Source of the DNA: Bdellovibrio sp.
GTDB taxonomy: Bacteria > Bdellovibrionota > Bdellovibrionia > Bdellovibrionales > Bdellovibrionaceae
Reading direction: 5' to 3'
DNA: 30,270 nt
Assembly (NCBI GenBank): GCA_019104905.1
Contig: JAHRXB010000097.1
Span: 1 to 30,270 of the forward strand
The translations under genes were made by a program, and so were the position numbers. A model generated the notes under the pieces. It was not told the DNA's origin, made no database searches, and worked only from the letters and a program-made list of their open reading frames with translations. Of the stretch, positions 1 through 8,392 are shown in pieces. Each line of letters begins with the position of its first letter. Position 1 is the first letter of the stretch.

Positions 1-1115
1 TCCAAAACTTTCAACAAGCCTTTGGTATTCGGATTTTTATCTCCGCGCAGAAGAAGTCCGTCGAAGCTGTCAAAAGTTTCTTTGTTGTTGATCCAGAAAT
101 ATACTTTCTTGGTTTTGAATTCGTTCACGAAAGTCGACACGATCGCTTCGAACTCTTCCACTGTGTATTGCGCTGTCAGCACCAACGCCAAGGAATCGCC
201 AGAAGCATTTTTCAATACTTCATGAGCATTCTTCGCCGCCGCACCCGCCGGCATTTCGGTCCAACCTGAAGCCGTGCGTACTTGCGCTTTCAACAAGCGG
301 TGTTCTTTATTGACGAACTTATAGATGTCACGACCTTCATCGCACATCCAGTGACCGTTCACATTTTCGTTGTAAACCGGTTTTACGCGGAAGAAACCTT
401 CCTTATTGTAGTAAACCTTCACGTTACAACCTGTTGAACAGCCATTACAGACGGTTTCAGCATCCTTGAGATACCACACGCGCTGACGGAAACGGAAATC
501 TTTAGAAGTCAAAGCTCCTACTGGACAGATATCAACCGTATTCAAAGAGTACTTATTGTTCAACTGAACGCCTTCATGGCAACCGATCTCAGAACGATCA
601 CCACGGTTGAAGATTCCCAACTCATTGGTCTTAGAAACTTCTTCGGTGAAACGCACGCAGCGAGAACACAAGATACATCTTTCAGAGTCCAAAACCACTG
701 TCGGACCCAAGTCGACGACTTTGTGCTTTTTCACTTTGGCTTCCGCCATCTCAGGATCGTACTTTCCGTACTCCATGTACTGATCTTGAAGTCCACACTC
801 ACCGGCTTGGTCACAAATAGGGCAATCCAAAGGATGGTTGATCAAATGGAAATCAAGGCCCCATTTCACAGCGTCTTTCACTTTGTCAGACGTGTTGTTG
901 ATCTTCATTCCCTCGGTAACCATTGTATTACAAGCGATCTGAACACGGGGATTTCCTTCGATCTCCACCATGCACACGCGACAAACGCCGGCGACGCTCA
1001 ATCCGGGATGCCAACAATAGTGGGCAATACGATCGCCCGACTGTTGCATCGCTTCGATGATGGATGTGCCGTCTTTTACTTCGACTTCTTTGCCATTAAT
1101 GGTGCATTTCGGCAT
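1..1115 (-). CDS. nuoG: NADH-quinone oxidoreductase subunit G (3' end beyond window)
   Basis: This is the iron-sulfur subunit of the peripheral arm of respiratory complex I, which passes electrons from NuoEF towards NuoB. The reading frame starts at the ATG read leftwards from 1115 and stays open to the left edge, so about 371 N-terminal residues are seen. The translation begins MPKCTINGKEVEVKDG and carries a plant-type 2Fe-2S site (Cys near 34, 45, 48 plus a later Cys), then the His-Cys cluster segment HPLDCPICDQAGECGLQDQY, then CILCSRCVRF with a downstream DICPVGAL, and then the CNGCSTGCNVKV motif that opens the molybdopterin-oxidoreductase-like domain. The start codon lies 20 bases inside the end of nuoF, which suggests translational coupling. 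No defect is seen in the visible part. Identity is secure; the C-terminal domain cannot be judged. Confidence 0.95.
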   Translation of the reverse strand, partial: MPKCTINGKEVEVKDGTSIIEAMQQSGDRIAHYCWHPGLSVAGVCRVCMVEIEGNPRVQIACNTMVTEGMKINNTSDKVKDAVKWGLDFHLINHPLDCPICDQAGECGLQDQYMEYGKYDPEMAEAKVKKHKVVDLGPTVVLDSERCILCSRCVRFTEEVSKTNELGIFNRGDRSEIGCHEGVQLNNKYSLNTVDICPVGALTSKDFRFRQRVWYLKDAETVCNGCSTGCNVKVYYNKEGFFRVKPVYNENVNGHWMCDEGRDIYKFVNKEHRLLKAQVRTASGWTEMPAGAAAKNAHEVLKNASGDSLALVLTAQYTVEEFEAIVSTFVNEFKTKKVYFWINNKETFDSFDGLLLRGDKNPNTKGLLKVL

Positions 1116-2388
1116 ATGTCGTTCCTTTTACTTTCGAACGTCCTTCACGAACGTAGAATTCAAACTCATCTCTAAATTTTGTTACAAAACTAAGAACCGG
1201 CAAAGCCGCGGCATCGGAAAGGGCACAGATTGTTTTCCCTTTCATATTGTCTGCGACTTTGATCAAAAGATCGATGTCCTGCAAACGGCCACGACCTTCC
1301 AGGATCGAGTGAAGAATCTTATTCAACCAGCCTGTTCCTTCACGGCAGGGCGTGCACTGACCGCAAGATTCGTGGGCATAGAAGTGCGACAAAACACCCA
1401 ACATATCGACCATACATTGAGAGTCATCAATCACGATCACCGCGCCAGAACCCAACATCGTGCCTAAGCCAGCCAAAGACTCATAATCCAAGTTGGCCTT
1501 GGCCACCTCTTCGGCAGTCAAAACCGGAGCGGAAGATCCACCAGGAATAACGGCCTTCAACTTGCGGCCCGGCTTCATTCCACCGCCCTCTTTCATGATG
1601 AGATCCATCAAAGGATATCCCAATGGAACTTCGTAGTTCCCCGGCTTCATCACATTTCCAGAAAGAGAGAACAACTTTGTTCCCGCAGATTTTTCAGTTC
1701 CATGCTTACGGTAAGTTGTTGCGCCATCACGAATGATGTAAGTCACCGCCGCCAATGTTTCCACATTGTTCACGATGGTTGGCTTGCGCAAATAACCTTG
1801 AACCGCAGGGAATGGCGGTTTCAACTTGGGCTGTCCTTTCAGACCTTCCAAAGAAGAAATCATGCCCGTTTCTTCACCGCAGATATAAGCGCCCGCACCA
1901 CGATACACATCCAAATCAAAGTCAAAACCCGAACCCAGGATGTTTTTACCCAAGAAACCGGCATCGTAAGCTTCTTTGATCGCTTTTCTTAAACATTCGA
2001 TGGGATAAACATACTCACCACGAACGTAGATATACCCTTTTTTAGAGCCAATCGCGAAAGCAGAGATAATCATCCCTTCGATCAACTGGTGAGGAGCACG
2101 CTCCATCATCATACGATCTTTGAATGTTCCAGGCTCACCTTCATCGGCGTTGCAAAGAAGGTAACGAGGTTCACCATTTTTCGGCAAGAAGCCCCATTTC
2201 ATACCTGTCGGGAAGCCCGCACCACCACGGCCGCGAAGACCCGAGGCCTTCACTTCGTCGATGATCGCCTGAGGTTGCATTTTCAAAGCTTTAGGCAAAG
2301 TTTCATAACCGCCTTTGGCTTTGTAACCCGCGAGAGTTTGAAACTCTGGCAGATGATAAAATTCTGTGAGTAATTTAACTTCAGACAT
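1096..2388 (-). CDS. nuoF: NADH-quinone oxidoreductase subunit F
   Basis: This is the NADH-oxidising flavoprotein subunit of complex I, with FMN and a 4Fe-4S cluster (N3). The 430-residue length is normal for NuoF. The glycine-rich FMN/NADH-binding segment GLRGRGGAGFPTGMKWGF lies at about residues 50-67, followed by CNADEGEPGTFKDR. The cluster ligands are in ESCGQCTPCREG (Cys 342, 345, 348) with a fourth Cys near 388 in KTICALSD. Its ATG overlaps the nuoE stop as TAATG, and its end overlaps the nuoG start by 20 bases, so nuoE-F-G are probably translationally coupled. No oddity is seen. Confidence 0.97.
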   Translation of the reverse strand: MSEVKLLTEFYHLPEFQTLAGYKAKGGYETLPKALKMQPQAIIDEVKASGLRGRGGAGFPTGMKWGFLPKNGEPRYLLCNADEGEPGTFKDRMMMERAPHQLIEGMIISAFAIGSKKGYIYVRGEYVYPIECLRKAIKEAYDAGFLGKNILGSGFDFDLDVYRGAGAYICGEETGMISSLEGLKGQPKLKPPFPAVQGYLRKPTIVNNVETLAAVTYIIRDGATTYRKHGTEKSAGTKLFSLSGNVMKPGNYEVPLGYPLMDLIMKEGGGMKPGRKLKAVIPGGSSAPVLTAEEVAKANLDYESLAGLGTMLGSGAVIVIDDSQCMVDMLGVLSHFYAHESCGQCTPCREGTGWLNKILHSILEGRGRLQDIDLLIKVADNMKGKTICALSDAAALPVLSFVTKFRDEFEFYVREGRSKVKGTTYAEMHH

Positions 2389-2861
2389 TATTTCATACCT
2401 CTTAGAAGATTCATCGCCGTTTCCGGAGTGAGTTTTTCATGGTAAGTGTCGTTCACTTGCATCATCGGAGCCGTTCCACAAGATCCAAGGCACTCAACCT
2501 TGCTCACGGTGAAACGTCCATCCGATGTGACTTCGTCGTACTTCACGCCCAATTCATGACAAATATGATGGGCCATTTCACGACCGCCTTCCAAAGCGCA
2601 GGAAATATTCGTGCAAACCTGCACATGATATTTGCCAACCGGCTTTTGGTTGAACATCGTATAAAACTTAAATACTTCGTTGATACGAGCTTCAGGGATA
2701 TCCATTACTTTGGACAAGTAAGTGATCATCTCTGGCGTGATAAAGCCCTTATTTTCTTTTTGAGCAATATAAAGACTTGGAATAATCGCAGACTCTTTCG
2801 CTTCATAGCGAGCGAGCTCTTTTTTTACTTCGGCCAAGCCTTGATCAGAAAGTGTAAACAT
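2388..2861 (-). CDS. nuoE: NADH-quinone oxidoreductase subunit E
   Basis: This is the thioredoxin-fold 2Fe-2S subunit (N1a) that pairs with NuoF in the NADH dehydrogenase module. At 157 residues it has the usual length. The cluster ligands are clear: CTNISC at residues 83-88 (C-x4-C) and CLGSC at 124-128 (C-x3-C). The N-terminal helical part, about residues 1-75, matches the family. An AAGGGA ribosome binding site lies upstream of the ATG at 2861. It is separated from nuoCD by 47 bases, the longest gap within this operon, and is joined to nuoF by a TAATG overlap. Confidence 0.96.
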   Translation of the reverse strand: MFTLSDQGLAEVKKELARYEAKESAIIPSLYIAQKENKGFITPEMITYLSKVMDIPEARINEVFKFYTMFNQKPVGKYHVQVCTNISCALEGGREMAHHICHELGVKYDEVTSDGRFTVSKVECLGSCGTAPMMQVNDTYHEKLTPETAMNLLRGMK

Positions 2862-2908
2862 TGTGTTTCCCTTTTTACTACTTCAGTTCCGCGGCCTGAA
2901 CTCGCCTT

Positions 2909-4591
2909 TTAGCGGTCCAGTTCCCCTGCAATCAAATTCATCGAAGCCACTGTCGCAATAGCGTCAGCCAGCTGAGCCCCCTTCACCACAGTCGGATAAG
3001 ACTGATAAATGGCGAAACAAGGAGGACGAACTTTCAAACGATAAGGATTCGCAGAGCCATCACTGACAAGATAGAAGCCCAACTCTCCGTTCGCAGCTTC
3101 TGTCGCATCATAAACTTCACCCACAGGAGGACGAAGCCCCTTGATGATCAACATAAAGTGATTCATCAAACCTTCGATATTTCCGTAAACATCTTTCTTC
3201 TCAGGAAGAACAATGCCTTTGTCGCGAATCGTGTAATCCCCGCCAGGAACATTTTTGCAGACCTGTTCGATGATACGAACTGATTGGCGCATTTCTTCAA
3301 AGCGAACCAAATAGCGATCATAGATATCACCAGAGGTTCCTACGGGAACATCAAAGTCCAAAGCGTCGTAACCATAATAAGGTTGTGCCTTACGCAAATC
3401 CAAATTCACGCCCGAAGCACGAAGAAGAGGACCTGTGTAACCCCACTGAATCGCATCTTGCGCAGAAACCGGACAGATGCCACGAGTACGTTGGATGAAG
3501 ATCTTATTATCCACAACCATGCTGGCCATTTCGTCTGTCCCTTTGCGAATTTCTTTACAAAGAGCCAGAACCTCGTCAAACCAACCTTCAGGAGCATCTT
3601 GTGCCATACCACCCACGCGGGTCATCGACACCGTCAAACGGGCTCCACAAAGTTTTTCAAAAAGACCGTAAACTTGTTCACGCAAACCGAACATATAGAA
3701 GAAGCTTGTTAAAGCCCCCAAGTCCATCGCGCCCGTTCCGATTGCAATCGTGTGGTCGATGATACGAGAAAGCTCTGCCAAGATCACACGCATCGCTTGT
3801 GCTTTGGGAGGAATTTCAACACCCAAAAGTCTTTCCACTGTTTTACAGTACCCGATGTTGTTCATAGGGGCTGAACAGTAGTTCAAACGATCCGTGTAAG
3901 GAATCACCTGATTGTAGGGATGAGTTTCTGCCATTTTCTCGAAACAACGGTGCAGGTAACCAATTTCGTTGTTACAACGAACGATCGTCTCGCCGTCCAT
4001 TTCCGCCATCACACGAAGAGTTCCGTGCATCGCTGTATGCGCAGGACCAATGTTCAAAGGAACGTATTTATCATTCAACACGTCACCAGGAGATCCTGGC
4101 TCGTTGTTGAAGTGAATCGGCAAAGAAACCGTGCAGGCTTGCTGCAAGTTCGCATCGTAGTCTTTACGCAGCGGATGACCCACAAACTGATGGTGAGTCA
4201 AAATCTTGCGCAAATTCGGATGTCCTTCAAACTTGATACCGAACATGTCATAAGCTTCACGCTCAAACCAGTCCGCACCACGATAGGCAGGAATCACGGT
4301 CCCGATAGATTCGTTTTCTCCCACTTGAGCTTTCACGCGCAAACGAGAAGCGTCTTTCGATGAGAACAAATGGTAAACCACATCAAAACGTTTCTCGCGA
4401 CCCGGATAATCCGCACCGCAAACGTCCATCAGAAAATCAAACTGGCCACTGTCATGGAAAAACTGCAACAGCGCAGGCACGTCTTCTTTAGGAACCTCAA
4501 GAACATCATCACCCACGGCGTGAATGAATTTATAGTTCTCGATTTTAAATTTACCACTGAGGGATTGTTTTAATTTCTCAAGCTTGTTCAT
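2909..4591 (-). CDS. nuoCD: NADH-quinone oxidoreductase fused subunits C and D
   Basis: This is the complex I connecting-module protein in which the 30-kDa (NuoC) and 49-kDa (NuoD) subunits form one 560-residue chain, as in enterobacteria. I chose the ATG at 4591 ([11 protein letters not shown]) rather than an upstream in-frame start at 4639, because the extra 16 residues lie inside nuoB and do not look like NuoC. Residues about 1-150 are NuoC-like ([35 protein letters not shown]). Residues about 170-560 are NuoD-like, with [36 protein letters not shown] and the family-typical C-terminus ending in GELDR. NuoD with the C-terminal Arg contributes to the quinone-site region. The start overlaps the end of nuoB by 14 bases. 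Confidence 0.95.
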   Translation of the reverse strand: MNKLEKLKQSLSGKFKIENYKFIHAVGDDVLEVPKEDVPALLQFFHDSGQFDFLMDVCGADYPGREKRFDVVYHLFSSKDASRLRVKAQVGENESIGTVIPAYRGADWFEREAYDMFGIKFEGHPNLRKILTHHQFVGHPLRKDYDANLQQACTVSLPIHFNNEPGSPGDVLNDKYVPLNIGPAHTAMHGTLRVMAEMDGETIVRCNNEIGYLHRCFEKMAETHPYNQVIPYTDRLNYCSAPMNNIGYCKTVERLLGVEIPPKAQAMRVILAELSRIIDHTIAIGTGAMDLGALTSFFYMFGLREQVYGLFEKLCGARLTVSMTRVGGMAQDAPEGWFDEVLALCKEIRKGTDEMASMVVDNKIFIQRTRGICPVSAQDAIQWGYTGPLLRASGVNLDLRKAQPYYGYDALDFDVPVGTSGDIYDRYLVRFEEMRQSVRIIEQVCKNVPGGDYTIRDKGIVLPEKKDVYGNIEGLMNHFMLIIKGLRPPVGEVYDATEAANGELGFYLVSDGSANPYRLKVRPPCFAIYQSYPTVVKGAQLADAIATVASMNLIAGELDR

Positions 4592-5141
4592 AAGGGCTCT
4601 TCCAGTTGTCTTTCCAAGGACGAGGTTGATGAGTTGCAATCATACGTTGCAAAGCCATGATACCATCCATCACCGCTTCAGGTGTCGGAGGGCATCCTGG
4701 AATGTAAACATCGACAGGGATCACTTTATCAACCCCTTGAAGCACGTGATAAGCACGATAGAAGCCACCGGAACTGGCGCAAGCACCCATCGCGATCACG
4801 TATTTAGGCTCCAGCATTTGTTGATAAATACGAGTAATAACAGGCGCCATTTTTTCAGTGATCGTTCCTGCCACAACAAGCAAGTCTGCCTGACGTGGAG
4901 AGAAACGCGCCACTTCCGCTCCGAAACGAGCCAAGTCATATTTTGGCCCCATCACTGACATGAATTCGATACCACAACAAGCGGTCCCATAAGGCATTGG
5001 CCACAATGAATTTTTTCGTCCCCACGCCACCAAAGCATCGAGCTTCGACGTGAACGCAACTTCTCGTGACATATCATCTATGGCTTGAGTTCCGCTGGCT
5101 CCTCCATGGGACACAGAACCCTGCACTTGATCTTTGTGCAT
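4578..5141 (-). CDS. nuoB: NADH-quinone oxidoreductase subunit B
   Basis: This is the complex I subunit carrying cluster N2, the last electron donor before quinone. The 187-residue protein has the four ligand cysteines: adjacent Cys 55-56 in [11 protein letters not shown], Cys 121 in [13 protein letters not shown], and Cys 150 in [19 protein letters not shown] ribosome binding site lies six bases before the ATG. It is the first nuo gene on this strand. Upstream, transcription diverges towards the subtilisin gene and no nuoA is present, whereas many operons start with nuoA. The N-terminal 25 residues are polar and look like a lineage-specific extension. Confidence 0.96.
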   Translation of the reverse strand: MHKDQVQGSVSHGGASGTQAIDDMSREVAFTSKLDALVAWGRKNSLWPMPYGTACCGIEFMSVMGPKYDLARFGAEVARFSPRQADLLVVAGTITEKMAPVITRIYQQMLEPKYVIAMGACASSGGFYRAYHVLQGVDKVIPVDVYIPGCPPTPEAVMDGIMALQRMIATHQPRPWKDNWKSPYEQA

Positions 5142-5223
5142 AAATACACCTCTGCAATTTCATTTAGCTATCATTAAGTAGTTACTGAAATTCCGTAATC
5201 CTGACAACTAGATAAGTATTATA

Positions 5224-5256
5224 GAGGCCGCGTCCGATTTCTTCAACGCGCCCCTC
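5224..5256. other. Stem-loop in the nuoB/protease divergent spacer
   Basis: GAGG at 5224-5227 pairs with CCTC at 5253-5256, and CGCGT at 5229-5233 pairs with ACGCG at 5246-5250, around a 12-base loop. No T-tract follows on either strand, so it does not look like an intrinsic terminator. It could be a regulatory or mRNA structure. Confidence 0.35.
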
Positions 5257-5338
5257 CAAAAAAGGGCAATTGAAATTGATTCTCCTGTCGACTCGCTTCT
5301 AAACTTAAATTTCTACTTAACATCAGTCGAGGAAGGTC

Positions 5339-5367
5339 ACTGTCGTGTCGCGAGACACAATAACAGT
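5339..5367 (+). other. 5'-leader hairpin with GNRA-type tetraloop ahead of the protease gene
   Basis: GTGTC at 5345-5349 and GACAC at 5354-5358 enclose the loop GCGA, which is a GNRA tetraloop. A second helix, ACTGT at 5339-5343 with ACAGT at 5363-5367, lies outside it. The structure ends 32 bases before the protease ATG, so it could stabilise or regulate that mRNA. This is seen by eye only; no folding energy was computed. Confidence 0.35.
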
Positions 5368-5399
5368 TGGCCAGAGGGACCTCGAGAAGGGGAAAACAA

Positions 5400-6818
5400 A
5401 TGAGAAAAATGGCTTTGTACGTAAGTTCCGCCATTCTTGCGATCAGCTTAGGGGCGCAAGCAAATACCAAAAAGCAAGATTTGCTTATTAAATTAGCACC
5501 TGGCTTTGTCGAATTCCAAATCCAAGGAGCAAAAGTAGAAAAACTCACCGACTCTTGGGTTCGAGTTCAAGCTCCCCGCCACCTGAGTCTGCAAAGTTTA
5601 GAGAAAAATCCAGCAGTTGAATATGTTCAACCCAACTACAAGATCTCTTTGATGGAGGACTACACGATTCAAGATCCTCTTCGCAAGGCCGCTCTTGCAA
5701 AAATGCTTGCAAGAAATCCTCAGCTTCGCGAATTGGCTAAAGCAGACAACCCCGCCATTCCTGACGCTCCGCAATCATCGACGGGTGCAGATCCCCTTTT
5801 CAATAAGCAGTGGGGCATGATCGACATTGGCGTCACTGACGCGTGGAAGATCACCAAAGGAAATCCCGACATGGTCGTGGCCGTCATCGACACCGGTGTG
5901 GACTACACTCATGAAGATCTTCTGCCTAATCTATGGAGAAACTCTAAAGAGATTCCCAACAACGGGATCGACGATGACAACAATGGTTATGTCGATGACA
6001 TGATTGGTTGGGACTTTGTTTCTAACGACAACAAACCGTTCGACCTTTCCGTGGACCCTATGGAAATTCTTTTTAAAGGCGGAAACCCTGGCCACGGAAC
6101 TCACTGCGCAGGAAACGTAGCAGCCCGCGGCGACAACAACAAAGGGATCGCCGGCGTGGCTCCTAATGTAAAGATCATGTCTTTGCGTTTTATCTCTGAA
6201 AAAGGCCAAGGCACCACGGCCGATGCAATTAAGGCGATCAAATACGCTGTAGACAATGGAGCTAAAGTCATGAGCAACTCTTGGGGCTCTGAAGGCGAAG
6301 AAGCAGGCTCACCTGAAAACCAAGCTCTTCGCGACGCCGTTCAGTACGCACAAGATAAAGGTGTTCTCTTTATCGCAGCGGCGGGGAATGGACACAAAGG
6401 CGTTGGTTATGACAACGACACAGATAAAGCACCGGCATACCCAGCTTCCTATGACCACGACATTATTGTTTCTGTGGCGGCGTTGGATGTGAACAACAAC
6501 TTGGGTTCTTTCTCGAACTGGGGTGCTAAAACCGTGGATATTGGAGCCCCTGGCGTGAAGGTTTTCTCAACGGTCGTAGAGCAAGGTTACACAGACACTG
6601 TGATCGATAAGTTTGGCTTCAAAGCCACTTGGGATGGAACGTCTATGGCCACCCCTCACGTTGCTGGAGCCGCCGCTTTGTACTGGTCTGCTCATCCTGA
6701 AAAAACTTGGCAAGATGTGAAAGCGGCCATTCTGGGTTCGGCTAAAAAGATCAACTCTTTGGCGAACAAATCTGTGTCAGGCGGCAAGCTGGACGTTAAA
6801 GCTCTTATGACCTACTAA
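5400..6818 (+). CDS. Secreted subtilisin-family (S8) serine protease
   Basis: This is a predicted exported endopeptidase of the subtilase family. I chose the ATG at 5400 because AAGGGG precedes it and a clean signal peptide follows (MRKMALYVSS..., cleavage near Ala21), giving 472 residues; an upstream in-frame start at 5367 would bury the signal. Residues about 26-82 resemble the short N-terminal prodomain seen in fervidolysin-like subtilases. The catalytic triad is visible: Asp164 in AVIDTGVDYTHEDL, His232 in GHGTHCAG and Ser415 in GTSMATPHVAG, with oxyanion Asn330 in AAAGNG. An Asp/Asn-rich stretch at 188-200 may bind calcium. In a predator such an enzyme could digest prey or envelope protein, but that is inference. 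It stands alone on the plus strand, with structured leader RNA upstream. Confidence 0.93.
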   Translation: MRKMALYVSSAILAISLGAQANTKKQDLLIKLAPGFVEFQIQGAKVEKLTDSWVRVQAPRHLSLQSLEKNPAVEYVQPNYKISLMEDYTIQDPLRKAALAKMLARNPQLRELAKADNPAIPDAPQSSTGADPLFNKQWGMIDIGVTDAWKITKGNPDMVVAVIDTGVDYTHEDLLPNLWRNSKEIPNNGIDDDNNGYVDDMIGWDFVSNDNKPFDLSVDPMEILFKGGNPGHGTHCAGNVAARGDNNKGIAGVAPNVKIMSLRFISEKGQGTTADAIKAIKYAVDNGAKVMSNSWGSEGEEAGSPENQALRDAVQYAQDKGVLFIAAAGNGHKGVGYDNDTDKAPAYPASYDHDIIVSVAALDVNNNLGSFSNWGAKTVDIGAPGVKVFSTVVEQGYTDTVIDKFGFKATWDGTSMATPHVAGAAALYWSAHPEKTWQDVKAAILGSAKKINSLANKSVSGGKLDVKALMTY

Positions 6819-6896
6819 ACTTTCACTAACTTAATTTGTAAAAGTTAAGTTCTTCAAAAAAAGTAGAACGTGCAAACCTACCGAAAGGATTTAAGT

Positions 6897-7502
6897 ATGC
6901 GCGCTCTACTTTTTGCTTTTTTAGTCACTTCCCTTTTCACGCCCCCTCTTCTGGCCGCGAAATTCGAACTTGATAAAGCCCATACAAACGTAAGCTTCGT
7001 CGCCCCCCATCTGATGGTCTCAAAAGTTAAAGGTCGTTTCGACAAATTTGCCGGCACTTTCGATTTTGATGAAAAAGACCTGAAGCTTGAAAATGTCATG
7101 GTCACGATCCAGACTGACTCCTTAAATACCAATGAAAAAGATCGCGACAAACACCTGCGCAGTCCTGACTTCTTTGATGTCGTCAAGTTCCCCGAAATGA
7201 AATTCAAAAGCACCAAAGTCGAATATGACAATGGAAAGCCCGATAAGGTTCATGGAGAACTCACCATCCGTGGCATCACCAAGCCTGTTATTCTGAATGT
7301 CGGCTACAACGGCGCCATCACCGATGCGATGGGGAATCGAGTGGTGGCCTTCGAAGCAGAGACCAAGGTCAATCGCAAGGATTTTGGTCTGAACTGGAAT
7401 AAGGCTTTGGATAAAGGAGGCTTCGTGGTGGGGGATGACATCAAAATTCAAATCGAGGGCGAAGCGAAAATGCCTACTCCTGCGACCCCAAAAAAGAATT
7501 AA
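6897..7502 (+). CDS. YceI-like periplasmic lipid-binding family protein
   Basis: This is a secreted YceI-family protein, a lipocalin-like beta barrel that in characterised members binds long isoprenoids or lipids in the periplasm. The chosen ATG at 6897 follows AAAGGA and opens a signal peptide (MRALLFAFLVTSLFTPPLLAA, cleaved before KFELD). Family features are DKAHTNVSFVAPHLMVSKVKGRF at the mature N-terminus, DSLNTNEKDRDKHLRSPDFFDV in the middle, and GELTIRGITKPV and VNRKDFGLNWNK later. The 201-residue length is typical. It contains no cysteine. Only 35 bases separate it from the MNIO/DUF692 gene, so the two may be co-transcribed, although no functional link between them is established. Confidence 0.92.
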   Translation: MRALLFAFLVTSLFTPPLLAAKFELDKAHTNVSFVAPHLMVSKVKGRFDKFAGTFDFDEKDLKLENVMVTIQTDSLNTNEKDRDKHLRSPDFFDVVKFPEMKFKSTKVEYDNGKPDKVHGELTIRGITKPVILNVGYNGAITDAMGNRVVAFEAETKVNRKDFGLNWNKALDKGGFVVGDDIKIQIEGEAKMPTPATPKKN

Positions 7503-7537
7503 GTCTTGCGCCCCCTTTGCAACATCGAGGATTAAAA

Positions 7538-8392
7538 ATGCGTGCATCATCTTTAAGTCACAAAGTCGGAGTGGGACTTCGCCCTCCCCACTATCCTTAT
7601 CTGGAACAACGACCTTCCACGGAGGTGGCTTGGTTTGAAGCCCTCACTGAAAACTATCTGAACTCTCAAGGGCGCCCCCTCGAGATGCTGCAGTTCATTC
7701 GCCAAGACTATCCCGTGGCCTTGCATGGGGTCTCTATGAACATCGGGTCCCCGGAGGGGCTTCGTTTGGATTATATGCAAAAGCTTCGCGATCTCATTGA
7801 TCGCGTCGAACCTTTTATTGTTTCCGATCATCTTTGCTGGACCGGAACTGCCGAGTTCAATCTGCATGACCTTTTACCACTGCCCTTTACCGAGGACAGC
7901 ATTGAGACCCTGGTTCACAATATCGACTTCGCTCAAAATTTTTTGCGACGCCCTTTGGTGCTGGAAAACATTTCGACCTATCTCAGCTATCGAAGCAATG
8001 AAATGAACGAGTGGGACTTTATCAGTGAGGTCAGTCGCCGCACGGGATGCCATATCCTTCTGGATCTTAACAATGTCTACGTGAACTCTTCAAACCACGG
8101 TTTTGATCCTCACTATTTCCTCAATCACATTCCCATGGAGCGGGTCGCGCAAGTTCACATGGCAGGGCCGACAGATTATGGTGACTTCCTCTTCGACACC
8201 CATTCTTCAGAGGTGCCCGAACCTGTCTGGCAGTTATTTAAACTGATCGCCCCTAAAGTCCGCCATCTTCCAATCTTAATTGAAAGAGATGTCGAAATCC
8301 CCGAGTTCCACGAGTTGGAAGCGGAAATCATGAAGGCTGTGTCTATCTTGGAGAGTTCTTATGAAGCTGAACGAAGCGCAGAGTCTGTTTAA
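7538..8392 (+). CDS. MNIO family (DUF692) multinuclear iron oxidative enzyme, BufB/HvfB-like
   Basis: The 284-residue protein belongs to the DUF692/MNIO family: TIM-barrel enzymes with two or three iron atoms that, in characterised members (MbnB and bufferin-type enzymes), oxidise cysteine or other residues in small peptides. Likely metal ligands are all present: His63 in HGVSMNIGS, His98 in SDHLCWTG, Glu143 in VLENIS, Asn179 in LDLNNV, His187 in SSNHG, His207 in VHMAG, Asp220 and His222 in FDTHSS, and Glu249 in ILIERD. The ATG at 7538 follows GAGG at 7527-7530 and is preferred to one at 7517. It overlaps the DUF2063 partner by 32 bases, as is common for this pair. No precursor peptide gene is visible next to it, so its substrate is unknown. 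Confidence 0.9.
   Translation: MRASSLSHKVGVGLRPPHYPYLEQRPSTEVAWFEALTENYLNSQGRPLEMLQFIRQDYPVALHGVSMNIGSPEGLRLDYMQKLRDLIDRVEPFIVSDHLCWTGTAEFNLHDLLPLPFTEDSIETLVHNIDFAQNFLRRPLVLENISTYLSYRSNEMNEWDFISEVSRRTGCHILLDLNNVYVNSSNHGFDPHYFLNHIPMERVAQVHMAGPTDYGDFLFDTHSSEVPEPVWQLFKLIAPKVRHLPILIERDVEIPEFHELEAEIMKAVSILESSYEAERSAESV

Noticed and set aside
576..1467. Plus-strand open frames of 199 and 136 codons
   Set aside because: They lie opposite nuoG and nuoF, have no recognisable motif and no good ribosome binding site, and are shadows of strongly conserved genes.
3284..4363. Plus-strand open frames of 142 and 147 codons
   Set aside because: They are antisense to nuoCD, whose translation matches NuoC and NuoD throughout.
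5160..5222. Possible sigma-70 promoter for nuoB (TTGTCA on the minus strand at 5202-5207)
   Set aside because: The -35 is good, but at 17 bases spacing the -10 reads TAACTA, a poor match; not enough to call.
6828..6851. AACTTAA/TTAAGTT stem after the protease gene as a terminator
   Set aside because: The stem is short and AT-only and no T-run follows.
7122..7550. Minus-strand open frame of 142 codons
   Set aside because: It is antisense to the YceI-like gene and its translation resembles no protein.
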